DNA of 64,000 bases from Serratia marcescens (GCF_006715005.1 NZ_VFMJ01000002.1:1-64000), one strand, 5' to 3'. Positions 25,568-33,994 are shown, counted from the first letter of the stretch. Notes: generated by a model not told the origin, from the letters alone. Made by a program: numbers and translations.

Positions 25568-27523
25568 TTAAGGACGTGGTCCCCAATACGAATTCACTGT
25601 TGGTGCATCATCGTCGCGATCGTCAGCTTGACGAGATCCAGCAGGAGCGTCATAACCCATTTCTGGTCTAACGTGGCGATGCTCGAGAACCTCGGAGCGA
25701 CCGCGCTGCCAGTTGTCTGTCGGCCCGAACACCTCTTTTTCTTGCTGGTAATTCAGGCGACAGCCCTCAAGCAGTACGCGGTCAACGAAATCGTCGGTGC
25801 CAACAATTTCAACTCGCTCACCACTTTTCGTGCCGGCAATCTCTGCAGCCAGGTGGTAATTCGCGGTGTCCTCGTAATCCTCGAACCCCGGCTTAATCTC
25901 AACCTGGTCACCACGATCGACTACACCGACAACCCCATCCCGCAGGTATTCAATTGTACCATTCCGGTGCAAGCGAGTTGCATGGGTAGACCGTTCGAGC
26001 ACCGGTGAGTCATCAGCAACACCAAACACCAATACGCTGTCTTTATGCTTATTCGGTACGGCGGCTTTCGCTTTACGCTTCTCACGATACGCCCATCCAC
26101 GCAGTTGGCTAATAGCGGCAACATCACCCGTTAAAGCTTCGCGCTCCACCCAGGAACGGTAAGACAACGGGCGATATTGGCCAGACTCAAACAGCCTCTT
26201 ACGTTCCTCACGGATCTGAATTCGTAGCTCCGCTGTTGCTTTCATTCGCTCGAACTCGGCAACGCGATACATCAGTTTTCGCAGCAGAGGGTCGTGGTAG
26301 CTATGGCGAACATTACCCTTCATTGCCTGATAATGTGCGGCAAGTTCCTGATAGCGTGCTTTCACGTTCAAGTCAGGTTTTACCCATGTATCGCGGTATT
26401 TTTTATAACGCAATTTGAGGTCATCGCGTGCAGCAGCCCTTTCTTCACGACGCTCTTTTCTCGCCTCCCGATCGCGCACCTGGAATGCGGGTTGGTAGTG
26501 ATCATATATCGCATACGCCCCCTCTTCCTGGTCATCAGATTCAAAGGCTGGAGCAGATTCGTAAGGACCAATGTAGGGTTCCAATCTGAATTTAGTCAGC
26601 GTTGGATGCACATCAGAAGCCTTAACCACAATGCTATCTGGATGTGCTATATCGAATACGACTAACCCCCCGTTTTGCTCACGCAATGCCAATCCATTTG
26701 CATGCATCAAGAGGTGAAAATATTTCCAACTAGCTGTTTTGTTTTTTATGGCGTCGGTAATCTTGGTACGAGTCTTACGTACAGCATAGTGATAAAGACT
26801 TTCCTTGCCGGAATATATCTCACGTTTTGCGGCACCTTGAGGCGCATTACGAAAACGCCAAGGCGCACGACGCAAAGTATCATTATCACCCCACACCCAA
26901 CTGCCGTTGTCTTGTTTGAAACCAAAACGTTTCTCCAGGACACGGCAACACTGTTGTAAGGTGTCTGCATCATTCCACAAATTGGCCGCGCGATACGTTT
27001 CAGGATTAACACGATTAACGGCGATATGACAGTGAATATTATCAGTGTCTCGGTGAATACCGGTAACAAACTGATGATGTTCCATCCCCAGCTCTTTCAG
27101 GCAAAAACGAGCACTATCAAAAATGTCTTCAGGCTTCGGATTCTCATCTTCTTGCCATGACAAAATGAAATGGTAAACAGGATCTTTGCAATGGCGATTG
27201 CTAGCAGAAACCATGCTCATCTCCGCTGCTGCTGTCTCCAGTGAAAAGCAATTTGTTTCACATTCAACGCCCCCGATAATGACTTGTTCTCGCCCATCAG
27301 GAAAGCTAGCGACAACCTGCATGGGTGAGAAATCATTACGCCGCTCAATATAGTCTACCAGGCGATCAAAAATGGCCTGACTGGAGCGTGAAGAGGTCTT
27401 TGCAATCTTATCGGGCGTGATAACGTCATCAGGTTTTTTCTCATCCCGCAGACTCAGGTAGCCGACCAGCTTCATAAAGCTGGTGCCGCCGTCTCGTCTT
27501 TTTGGTGGGATGATAACGTTCAT
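25568..27523 (-). CDS. nikB: MOB-P relaxase (NikB-like) with C-terminal LPD7 domain
   Basis: A 651-aa relaxase. The likely catalytic Tyr is Y22 (MKLVGYLSLRDE). The three-His metal motif is H157, H164 and H166 (GIHRDTDNIHCHIAV), as in NikB of IncI and TraI of RP4. A basic, coiled middle region is followed by an LPD7-like domain near 500-590 (YLRDGVVGVVDRGDQVEIK and IAGTKSGERVEIVG). It nicks oriT and pilots the transferred strand. R64 NikB has about 900 residues, so this protein is clearly shorter. The gene starts 7 nt after the nikA-like gene. Confidence 0.88.
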   Translation of the reverse strand: MNVIIPPKRRDGGTSFMKLVGYLSLRDEKKPDDVITPDKIAKTSSRSSQAIFDRLVDYIERRNDFSPMQVVASFPDGREQVIIGGVECETNCFSLETAAAEMSMVSASNRHCKDPVYHFILSWQEDENPKPEDIFDSARFCLKELGMEHHQFVTGIHRDTDNIHCHIAVNRVNPETYRAANLWNDADTLQQCCRVLEKRFGFKQDNGSWVWGDNDTLRRAPWRFRNAPQGAAKREIYSGKESLYHYAVRKTRTKITDAIKNKTASWKYFHLLMHANGLALREQNGGLVVFDIAHPDSIVVKASDVHPTLTKFRLEPYIGPYESAPAFESDDQEEGAYAIYDHYQPAFQVRDREARKERREERAAARDDLKLRYKKYRDTWVKPDLNVKARYQELAAHYQAMKGNVRHSYHDPLLRKLMYRVAEFERMKATAELRIQIREERKRLFESGQYRPLSYRSWVEREALTGDVAAISQLRGWAYREKRKAKAAVPNKHKDSVLVFGVADDSPVLERSTHATRLHRNGTIEYLRDGVVGVVDRGDQVEIKPGFEDYEDTANYHLAAEIAGTKSGERVEIVGTDDFVDRVLLEGCRLNYQQEKEVFGPTDNWQRGRSEVLEHRHVRPEMGYDAPAGSRQADDRDDDAPTVNSYWGPRP

Positions 27524-27530
27524 AGTGCCC

Positions 27531-27863
27531 TTATTCGTTTGCTGGTACGAGATTCAAATCCAAAGCGATGATGGCCTTCTTCACTTCGACCAGTACATCA
27601 GAAAACTGCTTACTGAGTTCCTGGGTCATCTGGTCTTGCATTTGGGTGTAGAGGTGTTTTTGTAAACCACCCAAACGAAGAAGTTCGTTCATCAAGCGTG
27701 TGTCTGTTCGTGTCATTATCTTCCGGTTCAGCGCGGAGCGCCGCAGTAACTCGGAAGTGCTTATCCCTGCAGCCTTGGCCTTGCCTTTGATGGCCTCAGC
27801 CTCCTCTTCGGTGCATCGGATTTGGATGATTATTCCTTTCTGACGCGACTCGCTTTTCGACAT
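27531..27863 (-). CDS. nikA: NikA-like relaxosome DNA-binding protein
   Basis: A 110-aa protein with an N-terminal ribbon-helix-helix signature (IIIQIRCTEEEAEAIKGKAKAAGISTSELLRRSAL) and a helical tail, the layout of IncI NikA (about 109 aa). NikA binds an inverted repeat beside the nick site and recruits the relaxase. It is the first gene after the oriT region and is transcribed away from it with nikB. The start at 27,863 is fixed by the RHH strand close to the N-terminus. Confidence 0.85.
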   Translation of the reverse strand: MSKSESRQKGIIIQIRCTEEEAEAIKGKAKAAGISTSELLRRSALNRKIMTRTDTRLMNELLRLGGLQKHLYTQMQDQMTQELSKQFSDVLVEVKKAIIALDLNLVPANE

Positions 27864-28106
27864 AGCTCAACCTCTAACTACTCAACCGGGGTGTCAGGGC
27901 GTAGCCCTGACCAGGTGTTTTGCATTATCGACTGCGTGCAGGCGGTAATGACAAAACATTTCCTGTCCGTCATTTTACTACGTCTATCCTTTTTGATGCG
28001 AGCTATTTTTCGCCTGATTAGGCGTCAGAGAGGGGGCGGGCTTGGCCTATCAAAGGTGATATGGTTTAATAGAGTTACATCTAAATTGTTAAAATCAGAG
28101 GACTAC
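27864..28106 (+). other. oriT: Origin of transfer (oriT) with nic-like site
   Basis: The gap between the divergent nikA-like gene and the 100-aa gene contains a perfect 7-bp hairpin TCAGGGC-GTA-GCCCTGA (27,894-27,910), an imperfect inverted repeat CATTATCG...CGGTAATG (27,923-27,949) and, 8 nt later, CATTTCCTGTCCG, which resembles the IncI/IncP nic consensus (xATCCTG followed by T or C). Cleavage would fall between G27965 and T27966. The layout (NikA-type repeat, short spacer, nic) is that of R64 oriT. By this orientation the + strand leads rightwards into the leading region and the relaxase and tra genes enter last. Confidence 0.75.
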
Positions 28107-28409
28107 ATGGCAGGAACTAAATTTTACACTCAGGAGCAGCTAGAAGAGGCAAAACTGGCGCTAGAATCCTTACCTGATCTGACACCTAACAAAATCAGCA
28201 GAACTGAACTTTTGGAATCACTTAAAGAAAACATTATCAGCTTGGCAAAATCAAAAGGTTATACTGCCTCAGAGATTAAATCAGCGTTACAAATGGTAGA
28301 TGTATCTGTAAGTGAAAAGGCAATATCAGAAATAATAAGGGCCTCAAAAAATCCAGTAAAGAAGAGAGGAAAAAGCCCTGTTAAACAGGTAAACAATCAA
28401 TCACAATGA
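28107..28409 (+). CDS. Small oriT-adjacent putative DNA-binding protein
   Basis: A 100-aa protein. ATG 28,107 has CAGAGG upstream. It is the only + strand gene near oriT. The C-terminal half has an HTH-like pattern (LAKSKGYTASEIKSALQMVDVSVSEKAISEIIRA) followed by a basic tail (KNPVKKRGKSPVKQ). The layout recalls TraK of RP4, which also flanks oriT divergently from the relaxase genes and wraps oriT DNA, but similarity is limited to pattern and position. It would be the first gene to enter the recipient. Confidence 0.55.
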   Translation: MAGTKFYTQEQLEEAKLALESLPDLTPNKISRTELLESLKENIISLAKSKGYTASEIKSALQMVDVSVSEKAISEIIRASKNPVKKRGKSPVKQVNNQSQ

Positions 28410-28411
28410 TA

Positions 28412-28431
28412 ATGGCGGGGTTACCCGCCAT
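28412..28431. terminator. Terminator between two convergent genes
   Basis: A perfect 8-bp stem ATGGCGGG / CCCGCCAT with a 4-nt loop lies 3 nt after the 100-aa gene and 38 nt before the end of the convergent DUF932 gene. T-rich sequence follows on the + strand. It probably serves both directions. Confidence 0.75.
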
Positions 28432-28468
28432 ATTGATGATTAAATGTATTTTTTGTTATTAAAATTAT

Positions 28469-29296
28469 TCAATCCATTCTTTTTTTGAATTCATCCGCAA
28501 TCAACCACAACGCACGGTTCAGTTTTATATCACCATCGATACCGTTGACCGCTCGAGTCCGGGTATTTTTCCCGGTCGCGCTTTTACCGAGTAATCCACC
28601 TTTAATCATGTTTTCCTGCACGCGCTGGAATGTCGTCCACAAATCATTGCCGTAATCTTCACGCCGACGCGGACGCAAAACTTGCGACGGCGTGATTGGG
28701 GATTTATCTTCATACTCGTAGCGATAACTTAACGCCGCCCGCGCAAATAATTCCTGGTCGCGCTCTGACAGTGAAATGCATTTCATGGTATCGAGGTCAT
28801 TATCGACGCGGTCAAATATGCCGAGCACTTCATACGCGCCCTCAATCACCTGCCCGACCACATCCCCTTTATGCGGAACACGAACATCACCGAACGATTG
28901 GCCAAAGACCATTCCATTGGCACAGACATAGCGGAACATGCCGGGGATCATTTGGTAACTGCTGCTCCCATCGTGGCTGTTCAACAATACGATTTCGGGT
29001 ACTTCCTTATTGCCGGAGACAATCATATTTTCCCGCCGCAGCCGCAGCATGTGTTTGGTATGCCCGCGTTTACTTTCATCCCGAACGCGGGTCTGGCAGG
29101 CATAAAACGGCTGAAAACCTTCCTCGCGTAATTTATCGAGCAGCGTAATGGTGGGAATGTAGGTATATCGGTCACTGCGCGAATCGTGTTTATCTTCTGA
29201 AAACACGCTCGGCACCACGTTCATTAATTCGTCGTTGGTTAACGGGCGGTCTTTACGGATGGCGTTATAACGGCCAAAACGGGAAGTCAGACGCAT
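28469..29296 (-). CDS. DUF932-family leading-region protein
   Basis: A 275-aa protein of the DUF932 (YubP/YfjQ-like) family. The FQPFYACQTRVRDESKRGHTKHMLRLRR stretch, then IVLLNSHDGSSSYQMIPGMFRYVCANGMVFGQ, is typical. AAGGAG stands before ATG 29,296. The family is common in plasmid leading regions and prophages. Its biochemical function is not established. It forms an operon with the 123-aa gene upstream and ends at the shared terminator. Confidence 0.85.
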   Translation of the reverse strand: MRLTSRFGRYNAIRKDRPLTNDELMNVVPSVFSEDKHDSRSDRYTYIPTITLLDKLREEGFQPFYACQTRVRDESKRGHTKHMLRLRRENMIVSGNKEVPEIVLLNSHDGSSSYQMIPGMFRYVCANGMVFGQSFGDVRVPHKGDVVGQVIEGAYEVLGIFDRVDNDLDTMKCISLSERDQELFARAALSYRYEYEDKSPITPSQVLRPRRREDYGNDLWTTFQRVQENMIKGGLLGKSATGKNTRTRAVNGIDGDIKLNRALWLIADEFKKRMD

Positions 29297-29354
29297 GATA
29301 TTCTCCTTTCTCTTTGAGTAATGCCGGGCAAATGGTTTTTAGACCGGCGATGAA

Positions 29355-29726
29355 TTAACGGTATGAGTGATTGATAGCCAGCTGAAGGTGCAGCCGATAA
29401 CGCGCATGTTCCCAGGCAGTGACGCCGGTCTTGCCAAAATATGCACCGGCCAAACGCTGCGCCTTAATCCAATGTTGCGCGACGGCATACGCAATTTTCG
29501 GTTTATCGGACGGCGAGTTATCGACGCCGTTAAACACCACCCGATCCGTCATCGTGTTAAAAATTTCATACAGCGATTGCGCCAGTTCTTCAGGGGACAA
29601 ATACACGCCGTGTAATTCCTCCATAAATGCCAGTTGACGGATCATGATGCTTTCCGCGTCGGGGTATTTTCCCGCCCATCGTTTGGAAGATTCTTTGGTG
29701 GCGGTGTTGACGTTTTGCGTGTTCAT
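29355..29726 (-). CDS. Unknown 123-aa leading-region protein with shared N-terminal leader
   Basis: The first 11 residues (MNTQNVNTATK) recur almost unchanged at the start of two otherwise unrelated proteins (31,768-32,232 and 36,139-36,429). The rest (GVYLSPEELAQSLYEIFNTMTDRVVFNGV, WIKAQRLAGAYFGKTGVTAWEHARYRLHLQLA) is helical and soluble, and I do not recognise a family. The gene lies 138 bp downstream of repeat copy R1 and is followed by the DUF932 gene, so it heads a two-gene operon. Confidence 0.7.
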   Translation of the reverse strand: MNTQNVNTATKESSKRWAGKYPDAESIMIRQLAFMEELHGVYLSPEELAQSLYEIFNTMTDRVVFNGVDNSPSDKPKIAYAVAQHWIKAQRLAGAYFGKTGVTAWEHARYRLHLQLAINHSYR

Positions 29727-29863
29727 CCTGCTCTTGCTCCTCTCTGGTGGTTATTCCATCGTTCGGTGAGTTCCCTGGCGGCAAAGGGCGACGGAGCAAC
29801 GGCGTAAGGAGACACGCAAGGGGCGAGACGAAAAGTTTTTACCTGGAAAAAGTTTTCGGTGAA

Positions 29864-30160
29864 GTGCATTTCACCCCTTGCGGGGTGACGCGACGGTGCT
29901 ACGAACAGCCCTCCGCCGGGGAACGGCCGTCCGATGGCGCACCGGAAACGCAGCGAGGAGGAACACGGCCGACACGGCGACAAGCCGGGGCGACCTTAGC
30001 GTTCCTCGCCTGGGCGAGAAACAGTGAAAAGCGGCGCCGGCATCGCCGGCTGCAAGCGTGCCCATCGCGTGACGGATGGAAGCCCGTCAGGGGGGAGACG
30101 GCGTGCCGGCTCCCTGCGCAGCACGACAGCCGGGCCCGAAGGGCACGCCCAGGCATCATG
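29864..30160 (-). repeat. Leading-region repeat copy R1 (candidate single-strand promoter)
   Basis: About 297 bp, GC-rich and full of short hairpins (for example GCGCCGGC-AT-CGCCGGC). It shares with R2 and R3 the same blocks in the same order: GTGCATTTCACC at one end, then GACACGGCGACAAGCCGG, GGGGCGACCTTA, GGCTGCAAGCGTGCC, GATGGAAGCCCG and CGCAGCACGACAGC. It lies upstream of the 123-aa/DUF932 operon on the minus strand. ColIb-P9 (IncI1) carries dispersed leading-region repeats related to the F plasmid ssi/Frpo single-stranded promoter, and this repeat has the same position and number. Frames open through it are taken as chance. Confidence 0.75.
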
Positions 30161-30323
30161 CGGAAACCCGATTCACCGCAGAAATACCGGCAGACGGCAA
30201 GGGAAAGATAGAAAAACCGCCACCAGGTCTTTGTGACAGCATACGAGAAGGGAAAGAATGGCCGGTGCCGCAGGCTCCGGCCTTTCGTTCTGTTCGTCCT
30301 TTACCGCGCGGTGCTGGCCGGAG

Positions 30324-30457
30324 TCACCGCCACCGGAAAAAGGGCGGCGTGCCCTCCTCCGTTTCCAGGTAGCACACGGCGTCGTCATCAAACTCCCAGT
30401 ATTCCCGCCCCGATCGGTAAATTCGCCCGGTAACGGCAGCATGTCGTTTTCTGCCAT
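30324..30457 (-). pseudogene. Possible short leading-region gene split by a -1 frameshift
   Basis: From ATG 30,457 the frame reads MAENDMLPLPGEF. In the -1 frame it continues as YRSGREYWEFDDDAVCYLETEEG and stops at 30,324, giving a 44-residue acidic product that looks protein-like, while the zero frame becomes arginine-rich nonsense. There is no good ribosome site. It may be a broken small gene, a sequence error, or chance. It lies between the methylase-like gene and repeat R1. Confidence 0.25.
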
Positions 30458-30494
30458 GCGTTATCGGGCAGGATCGCCCTGCCCGCCTCGGTTG

Positions 30495-31292
30495 TTAGCG
30501 ATACATCGGCCAGCGCGTGGACGTCACGCGATACCAAAACGGCGTATACATCTCGCGCTGATACTTCAGTGTCAGGCTGTTGCCGATCACCACGCGCGCC
30601 GGGATACCCAGCAGCGACAGCTGGATGTAACACATCCGCGCCGCCACCGGATCGATGTCCACGCAGTCGGCGCGCAGCTGCGTTTGCGGGTTATACCCCC
30701 GCGCCCGCATCACTTTTGCAAACGCGATCACCATTCCGCCCGCGCCGCAGGTCGGTTCTGACAGCGTGATATACGGCTCTTTATCCAACGCCGCCAGCCG
30801 ATCACCGGCCACCAGTCCCGCCATCAGCTCGGAGAGATGAAACGGCGTGAAAAACTGGCCGATGTTGCCGCTGCCCAGCTCCAGCTCCATAAACAGCGAG
30901 CCGAGAAAGTCCCCCATGCCCTGATCCAGCCCGATGATCAGCCACGAATACAACTGCGCCATGCGCTGCTGGTCCGCTTTTTCATAACGCTGGATGGTGG
31001 CCAGATACTCCGCCTCGATGTCCGGCGACTTTAAAAGCAGATTTTCCAGCGCACAGGCCGTCAACTTCACAAAATCGCTGAATACTTCATAGCGATGGTG
31101 ATAACGCGCCGTTTCACGAAACGTACTCAAAAACGCCTTACGCGGATCATCGCCGGTGATTGTCCGTTTCCGTCCCGGTACAGGGTCGGCGGTTTTTGAC
31201 GGTTCGACCGCATCAGCCCTGACGTTTTTTTCCGCCGGGCGCACTGCATCGACGGGCACGGAAAACAGGGCGTCGAAAGAGAGTTGTGACAT
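30495..31292 (-). CDS. N6-methylase-like protein lacking the NPP(Y/F) motif
   Basis: A 265-aa protein starting at ATG 31,292 behind GGAGG. The middle has the helical N-terminal features of type I HsdM-like methylases (MGDFLGSLFMELELGSGNIGQFFTPFHLSELMAGLV) and a cofactor motif (LSEPTCGAGGMVIAFAKVM), followed by ADCVDIDPVAARMCYIQLSLLGIPA. The next element, the catalytic NPPF/NPPY motif, is not found: the chain ends soon after GNSLTLKYQREMYTPFW. Similar plasmid proteins are known in leading regions. It may bind DNA and AdoMet without methylating, for example in antirestriction, but this is inference. Confidence 0.75.
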   Translation of the reverse strand: MSQLSFDALFSVPVDAVRPAEKNVRADAVEPSKTADPVPGRKRTITGDDPRKAFLSTFRETARYHHRYEVFSDFVKLTACALENLLLKSPDIEAEYLATIQRYEKADQQRMAQLYSWLIIGLDQGMGDFLGSLFMELELGSGNIGQFFTPFHLSELMAGLVAGDRLAALDKEPYITLSEPTCGAGGMVIAFAKVMRARGYNPQTQLRADCVDIDPVAARMCYIQLSLLGIPARVVIGNSLTLKYQREMYTPFWYRVTSTRWPMYR

Positions 31293-31346
31293 CAATTAGC
31301 CTCCGGGTCAGTGAATAGCCGCCCCGAAACGGGGCGGCTCGCGTTA

Positions 31347-31607
31347 TCAGGCCATTGCCCGCGTTAACTCCAGCGCACGCAGAACGTGCCCCCACTCACT
31401 GCCGCGCATTGACGGCACCCGCACCGATTTTCCCTTGCGGACACATCCGGCGATATGACGCCCGAACGACCGCAGATCCGGATCGACGTCGGCCGCCGCT
31501 ATATCGCCGCGCGCGATCCGCCGCTGGCGCTTCACGTGCTCGCACTCTGCCTGCAGGCGCTTTACATACTCGTCGGTTACTGTCATGATGCTTACATTCG
31601 ATTTCAT
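31347..31607 (-). CDS. Unknown basic 86-aa leading-region protein
   Basis: The ATG at 31,607 is chosen because GGAG lies 7 nt upstream. The product is basic and helical (KRLQAECEHVKRQRRIARGDI, then RSFGRHIAGCVRKGKSVRVPSMRGSEWGHVLRALELTRAMA). No family is recognised. It stands between the 154-aa gene and the methylase-like gene in the operon that follows repeat R2. Confidence 0.55.
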   Translation of the reverse strand: MKSNVSIMTVTDEYVKRLQAECEHVKRQRRIARGDIAAADVDPDLRSFGRHIAGCVRKGKSVRVPSMRGSEWGHVLRALELTRAMA

Positions 31608-31767
31608 GGTTGATCTCCATGCTGATTGATGAATGCCGGCCAACTTTCCTAGGGCTAACCGGCACGAGAGAGCAGGCGAAAGCCTGCTTTTTCATTTCCG
31701 GTCTTGTGATGTGATTTCGGTCTGACACATCGTTTCTTCTCCTCTTGTTATGGTGGCTTGCCACCGG

Positions 31768-32232
31768 TTAAATGCGGGTCAACGTGCCGTAGTAAGGCAA
31801 CGTGCGGCCATCGTCCCCGCGCCGCATCCGGCCATCGTCTGACACGTCGACGAAAACGCCGGTATCGAGACACAGCCAGATGAAGCCTTTTTGCACAAAG
31901 CGATAGCCTGTTGTGCTCAGGCAAACAGAGCGTACAGGCTCGACCTGTTCCACGGCGTACACCGTGCAACCCTTCGCACTGGTTTCGTGCACGAATCGCG
32001 CCACTGCATCAAACGGATTGCAGGCGTTGGTGATGTGGCTGCAATTGAGGTTCACCGTGCCCCCGATGCAGGGCGCCGAGAATTTGACAGAAAAGCGGCC
32101 GATCTCCTGCGTAACGAACAGGCATGCTTTTACATCCCAATCATCAGACGATCCGTTGACAATGGATTTTTTCCCATATCTTTCAGAGCGTTCCTTCGTG
32201 GCGGTTTTGACGTTGACGTTTTGTGTGTTCAT
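31768..32232 (-). CDS. Unknown 154-aa leading-region protein with shared leader
   Basis: The protein begins MNTQNVNVKTATKE, matching the leader of the genes at 29,726 and 36,429. The rest is beta-rich with five cysteines (VKACLFVT, SAPCIGGTVNLNCSHITNACNPFD, SAKGCTVYAVEQVEPVRSVC) and has no domain I can name. It is 108 bp downstream of repeat R2 and is the first gene of its operon. Confidence 0.65.
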   Translation of the reverse strand: MNTQNVNVKTATKERSERYGKKSIVNGSSDDWDVKACLFVTQEIGRFSVKFSAPCIGGTVNLNCSHITNACNPFDAVARFVHETSAKGCTVYAVEQVEPVRSVCLSTTGYRFVQKGFIWLCLDTGVFVDVSDDGRMRRGDDGRTLPYYGTLTRI

Positions 32233-32339
32233 GCTGCTTTCCTTCCTGGGTGGTTGATTTATCTCTCGTCGGAACCTTGCGCGGCGAAAAGCTGACGTAG
32301 CGACGGCGAACGGGGGAACGCAAGGGCGCCGCTTGCGGC

Positions 32340-32626
32340 GTGCATTTCACCCTTGCGGGCACGCGGGCGACGGTGCTACAAAAGCGGCCGCGTAAGGGCC
32401 GATGAGAGATAACCACCGGTAAGCTGAGCAAGAACACACCCGACACGGCGACAAGCCGGGGCGACCTTAGCGTTCTTCGCCAGGGCGAGGAACAGTGAGA
32501 AGCGGCGCCGGCCCCGCCGGCTGCAAGCGTGCCTTTCGCGTCAGCGATGGACGCCCGCAGGGGGGCGACGGCTTGCCGGCGCCATGCGCAGCACGACAGC
32601 GCGCCCGGACGCCCAGCGCCGCATCG
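32340..32626 (-). repeat. Leading-region repeat copy R2 (candidate single-strand promoter)
   Basis: About 287 bp with the same ordered blocks as R1 and R3, closest to R1 in the part from GACACGGCGACAAGCCGG to AGCACGACAGC. The hairpin GCGCCGGC-CC-CGCCGGC lies at about 32,506. It precedes the 154-aa/86-aa/methylase-like operon on the minus strand. The remaining spacer (32,233-32,339 and 32,627-32,790) holds no gene that I can support. Confidence 0.75.
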
Positions 32627-32790
32627 TTTCGCCAGGCAAGTCGTTCAGAAGCAGCACATCCATGCCCGACCATCACCGCGGCTCTATCAACAGAAGTATT
32701 CTCCCCTGCTGAAGGATGAGGCATACCTGACACAGGAATGAGAGAGCAACAAGCCGCAGTGGCGAAGCCACTGCAGCCTGTTGTCTGGGG

Positions 32791-33516
32791 TTAGCGGCCT
32801 ACCAGGCGATTCGGCAGCCGCGCCGCGTTATCGGTACGCGCTTCAGCGGACAACTCCGCGCTGATCAGACTGACCTGAAGACGCGCCTCCCAGAACGGCA
32901 TGTCAGCCCAAAGATAACGATCCAGTTCGGCAAGGCACGGAAACCGCGCCGTCCACGCCAGCACCAGCCCGCTCAAATCATCCTCGGCCAGTCCCTGCTG
33001 CTGCGCACGCCGTACCCAGCGGTCAAGCTCGCCCGGCGTGATGAACGCCAGCTCGATTTCCGCCTGCGCCAGCCGCACCTGGTAACGTCGCCGCTTGTGC
33101 CGCCGGAGTGTGGCATCGATGCGCGCCTGACGGGTGTGTTTCATCGTCAGCCGGTGTTCGAATCGCTGACGGCGGCGGCGGTTCACTTCAGGGAACAGCG
33201 TGTCACGCGTGTCGCCCGGCAACGGGGAATAACAGTGCTCGCCCCGGCTGGCAATCAGCGTGTCGAGCGCGTCAATATAGTCTTCCTTGCGCGTGGCGCG
33301 GCGACGATCGCCGGGCCGGTAGGTCACGTCTATCATGCGGATGTCCTTGGCTAAAAGGGTAGGCCGCCCGGTTAACTGGCGGAAAAACGCCGTGGCATAG
33401 GGGTAAACGGGTAACCGCCTGCCTGCTTCACGCCGGGCTTCGACCTGTGCGATGGCTTGCCAGACGGCCTGCCGGTACGGGTGCCACGGCACCAGAGCGA
33501 GATGATTCGGGATCAC
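32791..33516 (-). CDS. psiA: PsiA, leading-region protein
   Basis: A 241-aa protein with the PsiA pattern: YPYATAFFRQLTGR, then DALDTLIASRGEHCYSPLPGDTRDTLFPEV, LAQAEIELAFITPGELDRW and RFPCLAELDRYLWADMPFWEA. The start is a GTG at 33,516 that overlaps the psiB stop (GTGA), with GGAGG 10 nt upstream, and it gives the usual length of about 240 residues. PsiA is always found with psiB and its role is unclear. It is expressed early after DNA entry in F and IncI plasmids. Confidence 0.9.
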   Translation of the reverse strand: MIPNHLALVPWHPYRQAVWQAIAQVEARREAGRRLPVYPYATAFFRQLTGRPTLLAKDIRMIDVTYRPGDRRRATRKEDYIDALDTLIASRGEHCYSPLPGDTRDTLFPEVNRRRRQRFEHRLTMKHTRQARIDATLRRHKRRRYQVRLAQAEIELAFITPGELDRWVRRAQQQGLAEDDLSGLVLAWTARFPCLAELDRYLWADMPFWEARLQVSLISAELSAEARTDNAARLPNRLVGR

Positions 33517-33953
33517 AGGCAGTGCCCTCCCATCCGCAGCGCCACTGCCAGCTTTTCCGGCCGCCATAACCCCAGCCGGTAAAAGCCCGCCACGGTATGC
33601 AGCACCCGGTTGACCGTGGCCGGGGTGTAATGCTCATCCAGGTACAGCCACGCCAGCGACTGACCGCCGTCAAACGGCAGCGCCATTGACCAGTTCGGCA
33701 CCTCCGCCCCCGCGCTGCACAAATATAGCGCCGTCGCCTCATCCCCAGCCGGGCTTATCCGGCACACCACCGGCACGCGCCCGCAGAACTCGCAGCCCTC
33801 TTCCGCCACCACGTGCCAGCCCTCCGGCACAGCCAGTTGACCCAGCACCGCGCAGTTGAGCATCACCCGATACTCTCTGCCCCGATCGCGGTACTGCTCC
33901 AGTTCGTCGGCGCTCATCGCCGTCAGTGTTTCCAGATTGAATGCATTTTTCAT
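33513..33953 (-). CDS. psiB: PsiB, inhibitor of SOS induction
   Basis: A 146-aa protein with PsiB features (LAVPEGWHVVAEEGCEFCGRVPVVCRISPA, then LALCS-like LYLCSAGAEVPNWSMALP and a C-terminal helix ending in ALRMGG). Known PsiB proteins (about 144 aa) bind RecA and stop it forming active filaments on incoming single-stranded DNA, so the SOS response stays off during conjugation. The gene follows the YubM-like gene by 41 bp and overlaps psiA. Notably, the same element carries its own recA and umuDC 20 kb away. Confidence 0.88.
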   Translation of the reverse strand: MKNAFNLETLTAMSADELEQYRDRGREYRVMLNCAVLGQLAVPEGWHVVAEEGCEFCGRVPVVCRISPAGDEATALYLCSAGAEVPNWSMALPFDGGQSLAWLYLDEHYTPATVNRVLHTVAGFYRLGLWRPEKLAVALRMGGHCL

Positions 33954-33994
33954 CGCTGTTTTCTGCCGCCCACAGGGCGGCAGCTCCCTGTCGG

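Noticed and set aside
29747-30211. Open frames in the R1 repeat region on both strands
   Set aside because: The DNA is a GC-rich structured repeat with copies at R2 and R3. The frames are not conserved among the copies.
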